Source of the DNA: Uloborus plumipes
Taxonomy: Eukaryota; Arthropoda; Arachnida; Araneae; Uloboridae
DNA: 64,000 bases
Assembly: GCA_038373865.1 (NCBI GenBank)
Contig: JAXGGA010003932.1
Coordinates: 31,196 to 95,195, forward strand
Direction of reading: 5' to 3'
This document shows positions 35,724 through 46,121 of this stretch, in pieces (the first letter of the stretch is position 1; every line of letters begins with the position of its first letter). Under the pieces are notes generated by a model, which saw only the letters and a program-made list of their open reading frames with translations, made no database searches and was not told where the DNA came from. The position numbers and the translations under genes are program-made.

Positions 35724-37243
35724 GAAGATCCGACATTGATAGTACCAAAAATTAAATTATATGAAAAGGCTTTTTTACATCAAATTAGCAAAAGATTGCT
35801 AATTGCTGTTGATGAACGTGTGCGTTAATGATAGAATGGACTAAAATTTTTGAAAAATACTAAAAAAAAAAAATTACCCTTTCGGCTTGTAACCGTTTCG
35901 AGCGTTTTCCAAGAAACAAATAGTTATCAAACAAGCGTCGTTATTTATTTACAATAGCTTATTTTACCGAGACTCGCTATCTACCAACTTAAAAACGAAT
36001 AGATTAGCAGCTCAAGCCAAGTTTAATTGATATCGAAAGGAAAATTTATGTGTTAAAAAAGAAGTTGAAGAAATGTGAAATGAATAAGACAGATATACAA
36101 TGTTTGACATTTGTTTTTGTTAAAATTTCTTACATGATCGAAAGCAAGTCTATATAATTTAAGTGATAGAGGTGTTTTTATTTTCTTCTTCATAAAATGT
36201 GTAAAAGAAAGTATTGGATCAGTGAAAAATTGTCAATTTGGAAGAATTTACACGTTCTGATGTGTGCTGAATTCAATTTTATCGTTTATTTTTTTGGGCC
36301 GACTCTACCACAAAACTTACTGCGTAAATTGGTATGAAATTCGGTACATACATATACCAACGAATATGTGGTTCAGTGCTGATTGGTTTTTGCCGCTAGT
36401 TCTTCCAAGTTTTTACATGCAAGAATGTAATGGAACGTTTTCAGCATAGCGTGATTACTATGTCTGAAGAAGGTTCAGACGAAATCAAATAAAAATTGGC
36501 CCATAAGAAGCCTTCAGAAGATACGCCACATCATCGAGGAAGCAGAGCAATTGAACTTTTTATTTTTCATTATTTGTGAGTGATGTATATCAAGAAGTAA
36601 TGCAAGTATTCAAACAAAATTTTGTTTGTAGAAGAATCTTAAAGGTAGAGATGCTTATTCATTTCTGGCGTTAATCAGCTCAGACATAGTACTGTACCTT
36701 CGTTACAATCAGTATTTAAATGTGGAGTTGAATATAATACCATTTTTTCTCTTGAAATTTCACCTCCCCTTCCACCACTTAGTTGTTACAAAGAAAGCAA
36801 TAATTACATGAACTAATTTGATTTCAAACGTCCCCAATAACTCTTAAAGAAAATGTTCTAGAAGAAAATTGCCGGCTACACGGTGATTAAACGGTATTCC
36901 GTTTTTGCAAAAGGCAAAAAAAAAGCCTTTACAGCAAATTTATTTGTTTAATTTCTTAGTGTGAAAAAAAGAAATAATCCTAAATATACTTTAAAAAAAA
37001 CTAAAAAATACGCTTTTAGAGTAAATCAAATTCAAAAGAAGATGTTGAAAACTGTTGAATATCCGCTAAGTTTACTTGCACTTATAATATGCATTTTGTG
37101 GACGATCGATGCCCTACTCAGAACTAACGGCAAATGCACTTATTATGCATCTACATGCAATATAGTTTAGCCTTTAGTAATAATAATGGTTTTTAACATA
37201 TTACTTTTACGTTTGTAAAGAACGTGAATTTTATCTTTGACTC
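35724..37243. other. Left centre of the Foldback-like element, no gene recognised
   Basis: This is AT-rich sequence with short frames only. The frame 36961-37170 starts with Lys-rich sequence and has one hydrophobic stretch (SLLALIICILW) but no family signature. Confidence 0.4.
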
Positions 37244-37425
37244 ACAAGGGGACCTTACAGGTTATCACTCACCGATTTTGATGAGTTTTATATATTATGT
37301 AGAGGGACCCACCCTAAGTATTTTATCAAAAATATATTCCTCAATGCGCCTTAGTTTTTGAGATATAACGATCCAAAGTTCAGCTCGAAGTTGTTACAGA
37401 GGTACGGTTGAGCAGTGGGCACAAC

Positions 37426-37493
37426 AGCGGCCGTAGCCCAGTAAGCAAGGTCCCCCACTCGGACCGCTGGAGGTCTGGGGATCGAGTCCCGTG
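37426..37493 (+). other. tRNA-like block, left arm (A box and B box)
   Basis: It begins AGCGGCCGTAGCCCAGTAAG, with TAGCCCAGTAAGCAAGG matching the Pol III A box. GGGGATCGAGTCCC contains GGATCGAGTCC, a one-mismatch B box (GGTTCGANNCC). The 68-bp length and box spacing are tRNA-like. The acceptor and anticodon arms are not convincing, so it is a tRNA-derived promoter or pseudogene rather than a working tRNA. Confidence 0.6.
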
Positions 37494-37627
37494 AATTAAC
37501 AATATTAAAAATTGAAAAAAAAAAAAAAATTTTCTAAATGAATAAATAAATAAAATAAAAATGAATAATTAAACGATTTTCCATTAACTATCGAATTTTT
37601 TTCGATATTAAAGAAAAAAAAATACGT

Positions 37628-37695
37628 CACGGGACTCGATCCCCAGACTTCCAGCGGTCGAAGTGGGGGACCTTGCTCACTGGGCTACGGCCGCT
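37628..37695 (-). other. tRNA-like block, right arm (inverted copy)
   Basis: This is the reverse-complement copy of the left block, with A and B boxes kept (TAGCCCAGTGAGCAAGG; GGATCGAGTCC). It differs at a few positions, for example the GACCGCTGGAAGTCT region. Its direction makes the two possible Pol III transcripts converge. Confidence 0.6.
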
Positions 37696-38251
37696 GTTGT
37701 GACCACTGCTCAACCGTACCTCTATAATAACTTCGAGCTGAACTTTGGATCGTTGTTATATCTCGGAAACTAAGGCGCATTGGGGCATATCCTTTTGCTA
37801 AAATACTTAGGGTGGGTCCCTCTACATAATATATAAAACTCATCAAAATCGGTGAGTGACAACCTGTAAGGTCCCCTTGTCAGAGTTACATACCTACAAA
37901 CAAACAAACAAAAAACAAACAAACCCACATGTGAAACTAATAAAAGCGTATTAAAAAGGAAGAAATTTAGCGTCCCTGGGCCCTAGTACAGCCCTGAATA
38001 AACTATGGCATTATTTTGGTACTTAAATAATTTAAGCGTTAGAAGAAATCAATTTAGTTACATTTTTGTTAATAAATTAAGCTAATTTTCTCAACTGTTA
38101 CGTTTAAAAAAAGTTACTAAACAGGTGTATTTATCATATCGTGATAAGCTTATTAGTAAAATTGAGCTATATAATTAAGCTACATTGAATTTGTGAATTG
38201 CTGGAAACATTAAATCTGTACTATGCACTTAGTGTCATTTAGGAACGGCTA

Positions 38252-38686
38252 TATTTTGGACTGGAAACATTTTGGACCGGCGGCCTTTCGGACCGGCGTT
38301 ATTTTGGACCGGCGACATTTTGGCCCGGCGACCTTTTTGACCGGCGACATTTTAGCCCGGCGACATTTTGGACCGGCGACATTCTGGCCCGGCGACATTT
38401 TTGACTGGCGACATTTTGGCCCGGCGACATTTTTGACCGGCGACATTTTGGCCTGGCGACATTTTTGACCGGCGACATTCTGGCCCGGCGACATTTTGGC
38501 CCGCGACATTTTGGGCAGACGATATTTTGGACCGGCGACATTTTGGCCCGCGACATTTTAGCCCGCTACATTTCGGCTCGGCGACATTTTAGACCGGCGA
38601 CATTTTGACCCGCGACATTTTGGCTCGGCGACATTTTTGCCGCGACATTTTGGCCCGCGACATTTCGGCCGCGACATTTTGACCCC
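38252..38686 (-). repeat. Right tandem array, inverted relative to 35185-35723
   Basis: There are about 28 units of GGCGACATTTTGGCCC type, the reverse complement of the left-array unit. They end GACATTTTGACCCC, mirroring the start of the left array. Overlapping 81-86-aa frames are repeat artefacts. Confidence 0.95.
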
Positions 38687-39233
38687 AAACCTTTTTCAAA
38701 ATGGAAATCTAAAATGACACAACCTCTTTGCACTATTTAGTCATCTCTATGCTTGTAAATATTACTCAGGTGAAGTGATTTCAACATCGTTCACAAGGCG
38801 TTTCATAAATCCCAATGTAGACGGTGCTCGAGTCACACAAATGCAAATTTTAAAGAAACGTTAAATTTCGGGGACAAGAGTTATTGAATCAGAACTCAAT
38901 ATTAACTTAATGTATTGACCAAAATACAGGTCGTTTCTTTTATTTCGATCATATACATTAGAATGTATGAGGTAATTACTTCAAATTATTTATTGCGACC
39001 AAAAAAATTCAACATTTACAGAAAAACTCAAAAAAGAGACATGACACGGTACTGACATTTTGGTGATATGTTGTAGGTTTTCTCTTAATGCAAGATATAT
39101 TATATAAAAAAATATGATGAAATGTGTTCCTAAACATCTAATAAACACAATCATCTCATTAATAGATTATTAAATAATGAAAAGTGAGAATAAACAACAT
39201 AGGACATAAAAAATCACAGTTAGAATAGAATCA

Positions 39234-40093
39234 GCCATTTTCCTCTTTGTGTGTGTAGCATAATATGTTTTGCATTGTTCCCATGAAATTTTCCCTATTA
39301 AGATAGAGAAGTAATTTTGGAAATATTGCGTTTTTGACGCATCAAGTACTAGTATATTCAGATGCATTCAAAATATTTAAATAGTGTGTTTTTATGCTAG
39401 TGTGAAAGTTAAAGTACTAAAACAGTTCTTTAGATAATCCGATTAACAAAGTTTTTCCAGAGTCCCTTGCAAATTCACACTGAGCTAAATTCCTTTGGAA
39501 CTCTAAGCGTATAATCTTTTTTTAATGTGTATTTTCCCAGAAGAATTTTTGCTTCTGAAACATAAATATTTTCCTCTGGGAAACAATTCCTTTTTTGAGT
39601 TTTCATGATTAGAGAAAATTTGTAGAAAAAGAAGTTAATACGTTTTAAAAAGTTAATTTCAACTCTATGAATAGTTACAACACTACATATTAAAGGTAAT
39701 TTATTTTGTTTTGTAAATATCCAAAGAAAACGTTTCAAAAACGTTAATCCGGTAAAGGCTAAATTAAAATAAATAAATAAATAAATAAAATAAAAATAAA
39801 AATTTACATTTTTATGATGTAAGGTGTCGGATTCCAAAAATTGTGTTCATGCATCAGCACTACAGCTTTCTGTAAATTTTTATGTCCTTACTAATGTAAA
39901 TAATCACGAATAAGCTAAATGATACCTTTACTGGTTAAAAAAATAAATAAAAATAAATGTCTCATTATCATATGCAGTATTACAATATTAAAATAATGTC
40001 TGTTAATTTACTGAAAAAACTTCCGAATAACTTAAAAAAATAATTACTGTTTAGAGAAGTAAAAATTTAACCAGAAAGAAATATTCACCTAAG
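39234..40093. other. Unassigned AT-rich DNA
   Basis: The 120-aa minus frame at 39475-39837 is Phe/Tyr/Leu-rich and passes through an (AAAT)n tract. It has no recognisable domain and I do not call it a gene. Confidence 0.5.
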
Positions 40094-40192
40094 TTGTGTG
40101 TGTGTGTGTTTGGGGAGGGGTGTAGGTGTGCATGTGTTTCGGTGAGCGTGTATGTTTGCGCGTGCGTGTGTATGCAGGCGCGTGTTTGTGTA

Positions 40193-40248
<56 letters not shown>
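40094..40248. repeat. (GT)n microsatellite
   Basis: An imperfect GT/GC-rich stretch is followed by a nearly pure (GT)n run at about 40195-40248. It abuts the start of a 90-bp tandem repeat. Confidence 0.97.
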
Positions 40249-40250
<2 letters not shown>

Positions 40251-40288
40251 GTCTGTAAATGAAAGTCGCGCCTGGGACTCGCGAACAG

Positions 40289-40738
40289 TTCCACTTAAAA
40301 AAGGGTAGATGTGTTGTAAGTGATAACTTTATGAAGTTTTCAATTTAAAGCTTGCATTTGCTATATCCTTTTGACATATTCCACTTAAAAAAGGGTAGAT
40401 GTGTTGTAAGTGATAACTTTATGAAGTTTTCCATTTAAAGCTTGCATTTGCTGTATCCTTTTGACATATTCCACTTAAAAAAGGGTAGATGTGTTGTAAG
40501 TGATAACTTTTGAAGTTTTCAATTTAAAGCTTGCATTGGCTATATCCTTTTGACATATTCCACTTAAAAAGGGTAGATGTGTTGTAAGTGATAACTTTAT
40601 GAAGTTTTCAATTTAAAGCATGCATTTGCTATATCCTTTTGACATATTCCACTTAAAAAAGGGTAGATGTGTTGTAAGTGATAACTTTATGAAGTTTTCA
40701 ATTTAAAGCTTGCATTTGCTATATCCTTTTGGCATATT
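40289..40738. repeat. Five-copy 90-bp tandem repeat
   Basis: Units begin TTCCACTTAAAAAAGGGTAG at 40289, 40379, 40469, 40558 and 40647. They differ by only a few substitutions or 1-bp indels, so the array expanded recently. There is no coding content. Confidence 0.97.
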
Positions 40739-41775
40739 AAACTAAACTATGTATTTGAAATCAGCACCGTTCAACGTTGTTTGATACAGCACAAAATGCT
40801 TTTTAAATTTCTTCTCCTCTTGTTATCTAACTTAACACTCTTATTTTGGTAAGATCAGGGAAGATCTGACGCATGCGTAAATGCGCGGAAAGTTTTACCT
40901 AAGAAGATCAGACAGTATGTAGGAGTTGGACGCCACCAAAAAGATGACCGGAGGTCAGAGATCTGCAGCAGGGGCCGGTGGTCTACCCTCTACCCACCCG
41001 GCGGAGGCTCCGGATCCAATCTGAAAAGGAACCACAACGAGAACTAGGGTCGATCAGGGAAATAAATAGCCATTTAAAACTGCTCAAAAAAATCAATGTT
41101 TTATTATTACAGGAGCCCATGCTTTTCCGGTTTACAACTCGTTCTGAAGTGAAATCCCCCAAGTGAGACGCCAAAAATCTTGAGGTGCACAATATTAATG
41201 CCTGTTTACTTTTTTAATTGTTGAAAAACGTTCTAGAATCTCCTCTTTAAAATATTTCAAGATTATTTTAGAAGTATTATGCTTCTGAAAGTTGTTTTGC
41301 CTTTTCTACATTCACTTTAGGAAGCTTTGCTGATGAACTTCCATAAATAGTAACTTATTTGAACAGAACGTCGGGGAACATTTGTAGACCCAAGGTTAAT
41401 TAATAATCGGAACTAGCTAAAACAAAGCGTTGGAACCTATTGACGTGTAATTAGTTAAGTGAAGTAATAGTATTTTTTCAACATGCAATTATAAGTATTC
41501 CAGGAGTTTTAAAAACAATTTCTCATCATTTTTGCTTTAATAGTTATAGTTTTATACAAAATAAATATTTTATATTCATTTTCAGAAAACTGTTAAGATT
41601 GCAAATAAGTTACATTTAAACTGTTATGAAACGTAGTTCAACTGTGAAAGATATTTAACTGATGTTAGAAACTCAAAAAAGGTAAACAAGAAAGTAAGTT
41701 AGTTCAGTTTTGGATGAATCTTCTTATTTTGTTTAATTATTTTTCTTTGTAAACTATCCGAAAGTATTTCATTAA
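40739..41775. other. Unassigned DNA with a GC-richer patch
   Basis: Positions 40850-41060 are noticeably GC-richer (CGGAGGTCAGAGATCTGCAG, CCACCCGGCGGAGGCTCCGG). They could be a retroelement 5' UTR or an exon of an unknown transcript. The frames 40978-41166 (plus) and 40983-41192 (minus) overlap and neither is recognisable. Confidence 0.35.
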
Positions 41776-42295
41776 CCCTTAGTTTGGCACATATCAAAAA
41801 TTTAAAAATTTTGACTTTTTTTTTTATTTTAGTTTTTTTGGGGTAAAATGCATAAATATTATATAGTTAAAAAAAAATTTCATTCGAAAAAATGAAAAGA
41901 AAATCGGTTTTATAAATTGTGTATCCTGTAGGATACACTGCCAAAGTAGCAAATAAGAATACATAAAACGTGGCTCACTCAATCACAATATCAACTAATT
42001 TGGCACTATTGTAGATTTTATAAACAATAAAAATAATAAGCAAATAATAAAAAAATAAAAGAGAACATACCTGTAATCGACGTGACGCCATGTTGTTTTG
42101 GTAGAACACACTGTAACACTTATAAACTTAATACTGAAAGCGTTGCTTTGTAAATAGCCACAGTAAAAAAAAATGTTGAAAAAGAAGGTTCGAATAATGC
42201 TATAGGTTAAAAGCCAGCCCCCTAGAGGGCACCTAATTCAAATTTAAAAATGTAGAAAGTGATGTATCCTGTAGGATACATTATCAAACTAAGGG
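41776..42295. mobile_element. piggyBac-type MITE (CCCTTAGTTTGGCA ends)
   Basis: The element is 520 bp long with perfect TTAA duplications on both sides (41772-41775, 42296-42299). The ends CCCTTAGTTTGGCA and TATCAAACTAAGGG are typical piggyBac-type termini. A GTATCCTGTAGGATAC hairpin occurs at 41921-41936 and 42264-42279. There is no coding capacity. Confidence 0.85.
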
Positions 42296-44423
42296 TTAAG
42301 AACGTTCAGTTTCCTTGGAAGTTACATCTTAGTTGTTTTACGTCTTCTTAAAATGTTTATAATTTTTTGACTGTGTTAATTTTTTAAGGCTAATTCGCCT
42401 TTCTCGCCAAGCAATCAAGCACACAACCTTCGCCATAAGAAGTGCAACTGCTACCACTGACCCACGACAGCCTAATTTTCTTTTTCATTAATAATTAATA
42501 ATTTCTTTTCATGAAAACAGTATATTAGCTCATAACAAGATTAAATTTACAATTGCGTTATTATAATGCTGCATATAATAGTGACTGAATTAATATTTCT
42601 CATTATAAATAACTATGTTTTCACGCGCACTATATTTTGAATTTTGAAAATTTATATAGTTTCATTCGACTTCAAAACTGATTTACTTGCGTATTTCATT
42701 TATTTTTTTTAATTTAAACGAATATATTACATTTATTCAGTATTGCTTGGACAAAATTTTTGATCTGAAGTTTTTACTTCAACAATTGTAATGCAGACTG
42801 GTTTAATTTTATTTTCAATCTCAGAATGCTGTACTTCGAAATTCAGGTTTAAGATCTAGAAACGCATAATGCGATTATTGCCCACTCCAGATTCAAAAAC
42901 GCTCCGGTATTCTTATGCAAATCGTGTTGAACTGCTTAAATGTCGTTTCTCCAGAAATCTGTATTATCAACCGGGGAATTGCATGCATAACAAAAGAACA
43001 GTTCCCGAAAAGATTCTTTTTGCAAACAATCGGATGGTTTTATAAAATATTTCTTTGGAAACGGAACAATGTGTTGTACGTCTGCAGAGCTCAGGAAGCC
43101 GCAGTTTGAGTTTGAGTTGATCACTTCGCAATTTGGGTTTATTGGCTACCAAACTAATTAAAAATTCAGAGTTTATTTGGGTTTTTTAAAGATTCAAATT
43201 ACTCAAAGTTCTTTCGAAGTCTCTTTTGGGAAAAGTAAAGATGGTTTAATGAATGTATTTATTTCTTTTGTAGTTGCCATTCAGTGTTGAGTTGCAGAAA
43301 GTTTTATTTTTAATAATAAGTAATGTTTAATAACTGAAAAGAGTTTTGGTTTTAAAATTACGAAAAACTTCAAAGGTAAATTCTAAGCAACTATCTTTAT
43401 GACAACAATAATAAGGGTGAAAATGTTATCTTAATTCATTGAAAATATATACTAAAAATAAGCAAATATAAAATTAAAACTTAGTGTTGTATTTTGACAT
43501 TAAAAAACCCTAAGAATAAACAAACTTTCATTTTTGATTAAAATAAGTATCAGTATGAGATAAACTAAAAATAATGAGATTGAGCAGTGTAATTCAAATA
43601 TAGGATATTTCTTGAAATGGCTTCAATACTGGACATTAACAGAACATATTATCTGGGATCATCGCACAATCTTTTTGTATAAATTGCAGCCAAGCTAAAA
43701 CTATTCAATTTTTGCATCCGATGACATTAGTCTGTAGATAAATGAGGACGATTGCATTTCGGTCTCAGTAGCTTGTCATCGAAACATTCTTTCATGTGTA
43801 AAAGGGGAGTTTTTAATTTTATTACCCAGTAAATTAATAAAAGATTTTTAACATATACACAGAAGCATTTTGAATGCAAAACTTAATGTAAAATTTAAGT
43901 TCTCAGACATTGAATTATACTTTGAACGTTCTTACGCATGTTCCATTAGGTGTTTTTTTAAACTAACGTACGCTTAGTAAGAATTGCTTAATTCGCTGAA
44001 AACATTTTGTATTTATTTTGTATCAGCTTGTAGAAAATGTTGGTACGTGGATGTTTTGCAAGTATTATTTAGTTCCTTCTTGTTAACTATTATACAACAT
44101 TGAAACAAACATGTTCTCCTAAATTTTAGTACTTTCGCTTCCCAAATATACTACGACACAAGGAGGTTCGCTAATTTCTTCCGGATTTTGGTTCTGGATC
44201 AAAAGGAAAGGGATAAAAATGTATGAAACACTGGGCTAAAGAAAATAGAGCTATCAAATATTGACTAAGGCATATTTAAACTACAATACTAGTAACAAAG
44301 AAGAAAAATGCAATCATTTTTGTGCAAGCGAAACAATTTTAAAACTCAAACTGAATTTCAAATAGTGTCTAAAAATAATAAAGTTTACCGTAATTATCAT
44401 TAGCTCAATGTAAAGAATGAATG
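42296..44423. other. Unassigned AT-rich DNA
   Basis: Apart from the weak tRNA-like segment at 42387-42474, nothing is recognised. Overlapping 61-64-aa frames near 42915-43152 occur on both strands and are not supported. Confidence 0.5.
42387..42474 (-). other. tRNA-like segment (possible tRNA pseudogene or SINE head)
   Basis: On the minus strand, GGCTGTCGTGGGTCAGTGGT then AGCAG contains a good A-box-like TGGGTCAGTGGTAG. About 40 bp later TGCTTGATTGC is a weak B-box match. The ends GGCT and AGCC can pair. Anticodon-arm pairing is poor, so it is not a functional tRNA. Confidence 0.35.
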
Positions 44424-44785
44424 TTGTTTTTACAGTATAATACAGCTAATTTTACAGTAATAAACTGTACAATTGCTGACTTTACAGCACTAAACTGTAA
44501 ACTTGTTAATTTTGCAGTACTAAACTGTAAAAGTGCTAATTTGGCAGTTTATTACCGTACATTTTACAGTTTTAAACTGGAACCTCTGCTGTCAGAATCA
44601 TACTGTCGTTTCTACAGTATAATACAGCTTAATTTAACGTCAATAAACTGTAAAATTTCTAACTTTACAGTAAGAAATTGTAAAATTGCTTTTTTTACAG
44701 TTTATCACTGTGTATTTTTGGTTTTAAATTGGAATCTCGGCTGCCAGTATTATACTGTAAAAACAACAGTTCGTTTTTTGCAGTG
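44424..44785. mobile_element. ACTGTAAAA-rich MITE, copy 1
   Basis: The segment starts TTGTTTTTACAGTATAATAC and ends TTTTTTGCAGTG. It is packed with TTTACAGT/ACTGTAAA motifs in both orientations about every 30 bp. It shares GGAACCTCTGCTGTCAG with the other three copies. The 152-aa frame across it (44421-44879) is a by-product of the repeats. The superfamily is uncertain, possibly hAT-like. Confidence 0.72.
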
Positions 44786-45807
44786 TTCTCTTTCTAAAAT
44801 TGAAACCAATTTAAAATTTAACTATCCACCCACTATACATGTAAGCCAATTTAAGCATCATAGCATCATTGACTGTTGAAATATGTATTTATAACTGTAG
44901 CGTAACATTCAAAAACACGAGTTTTTGTTTTTTAACATTTACAGTGCGTCTATGAGCTATTAAGAACAAATGCGCAATAGACCAACATCTCTCAGAATAG
45001 CACCAGAAGAAAAAAGTAATGCACAGAAAATTCGTTCATAAAATTCTTATGGTACTCTAAAGTAAGTTGGTTTTGCTCGTTTAAATTCAAGTCATAAAAA
45101 CCCTATTTTAAATATGTTTTCACATGAAATAACTTGATATAACTATGGTTCAGAAAGAAGAAGACATTAAATTTTCGTTTTCCTTCACAGCGAGCAATAA
45201 AGTGTATTAGCATGCTTTTATGTCCGGCAAATTAGAGACATATTCGTTTATGGATGTTAAAATTTAATATAGTTTTATACAGAAGTCTGAAAGTATTTTT
45301 ACGGAGTTTAATGAAGTTAACATTTTATTTGTTAAAAAATGTGATATTTTTCTTTCCGTGTCTTTATACTACATTCCATTTATAGCCTTTCCATTTCTAT
45401 AATTTTCTCTTGCCAATTTATGGCGCAATAAAGGATGTTCTTACATGTGCTATATTCAAATGCAAATAAGAATAACACCATTTACGATTAGTTTAAAGAT
45501 AAAAAAAATATGGCTTATAAAAAAAATCCTTGCATATGTATATCTAACCTCTTCCACTGATGTTTTATGAATCAAAAATGTTTCTTTTTTAAATAGTCCA
45601 AATTGTTGGTTTTAAAACTAAGTTTAATGCTCTTTTTTGCCAAAAAACTCGCCCAAAGTAAGCTTAGATAATTGAAGTATGGTGGAGAAAAAACGAAGAT
45701 TAATAATGACACATCATTTACTTTCATTCTTTAAGCGAACGATTGTCGAACTTTAAGTATGCATTATTATTCTAAGAAACAAAAGCCAACTAGTAAACAT
45801 TACATTC
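44786..45807. other. Unassigned AT-rich DNA
   Basis: Nothing is supported. The phrase ACAGTGCGTCTATGAGC at 44941 resembles the mariner end for about 10 bp only. Confidence 0.5.
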
Positions 45808-46121
45808 ACTGCAAAAAATAAACCGTTGCTTTTACAGTATCATACTGGTAGCAGAGGTTCCAGTTTAAAACTGTAAAATTTACAGTAATGAATTGTAAAA
45901 CTAACAATTTTTCAGTTTGTTACTGTAAAGCAGTAAGTTTTACAGTTTATTACCATAAAATTAGCTGTATTATACTGTAAAAGCAACAGTATGATACTTG
46001 CAGCAGTGGTTCCAGTTTGAAACTGTTAAATGCATAGTAATAAACTGTAAAATTAGCAATTTTACAGTTATTACTGTAAAATTAGCCCTTTTAAATTTTG
46101 TTACTATAAAATTAGCTGTAT
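45808..46121. mobile_element. ACTGTAAAA-rich MITE, copy 2 (right end lost or compound)
   Basis: The left end CACTGCAAAAAATAAACCGT is intact. GCAGAGGTTCCAGTTTAAAA and many ACTGTAAAATTAGC units follow. A second internal start (GCAACAGTATGATACTTGCA, about 45983) suggests a tandem or compound copy. The right CAGTG end is missing. Confidence 0.68.

Larger units (their letters stand above)
37244..37880. mobile_element. Foldback MITE with a tRNA-like sequence in each arm (ACAAGGGGACCTTACAGG ends)
   Basis: Arms at 37244-37497 and 37626-37880 are near-perfect inverted repeats around a 128-bp AT-rich centre. Each arm ends, next to the centre, with a tRNA-like block whose 3' side faces the centre. The outer part contains GGGACCCACCCTAAGTATTT and GATATAACGATCC phrases. 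There is no coding capacity. Confidence 0.85.
35165..38695. mobile_element. Foldback-like element with inverted tandem-repeat termini
   Basis: A plus-oriented array of about 34 units (35185-35723) and an inverted array of about 28 units (38252-38686) of the same 15-17-bp repeat bound a 2.5-kb centre. The outermost parts (AAAGGT...CAAAATGTCGCGGCCG) correspond in inverted orientation. Drosophila FB elements have this organisation: long inverted termini built of short tandem repeats. The centre holds a second foldback (37244-37880) and no recognisable gene. It is nested in the 33373-39233 element. Confidence 0.65.
33373..39233 (-). mobile_element. 5.9-kb TIR element with a decayed gene and iterated CACGGTACTGAC motif
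   Basis: A perfect 22-bp inverted repeat bounds the element (TGATTCTATTCTAACTGTGA, then TT, at 33373-33394 and inverted at 39212-39233). CACGGTACTGAC occurs at about 33552, 33575, 34971, 34981, 35133 and 39045, all in the same orientation. A broken gene occupies about 33890-34907 on the minus strand. A Foldback-like element (35165-38695) is nested inside. The superfamily is not known to me. Confidence 0.65.

Noticed and set aside
35207..35828. Long overlapping plus-strand frames (117-182 aa) rich in Lys/Cys/Val/Ser
   Set aside because: They exist because the 15-17-bp tandem unit lacks stops in these frames. Their sequence is only the repeat translated, and the same happens on the mirrored array at 38223-38556.
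37426..37695. Two functional tRNA genes
   Set aside because: A and B boxes are present but I could not fold a good acceptor stem or anticodon arm. They are listed as tRNA-like only.
35185..38686. CRISPR array
   Set aside because: The short units are contiguous without unique spacers, and the sequence is eukaryotic transposon DNA.
39475..39837. 120-aa minus-strand frame
   Set aside because: It is Phe/Tyr-rich because of AT content, crosses an (AAAT)n tract and has no domain signature.
40085..40308. His/Thr- and Cys/Val-repeat frames
   Set aside because: They are translations of the (GT)n microsatellite.
44421..44879. 152-aa frame with periodic Asn/Cys/Phe
   Set aside because: It overlaps the ACTGTAAAA-rich MITE and its periodicity is that of the DNA motif.
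44941..44960. Third mariner end (ACAGTGCGTCT)
   Set aside because: Similarity to the mariner terminus stops after about 10 bp and no partner end or TA-flanked body follows.
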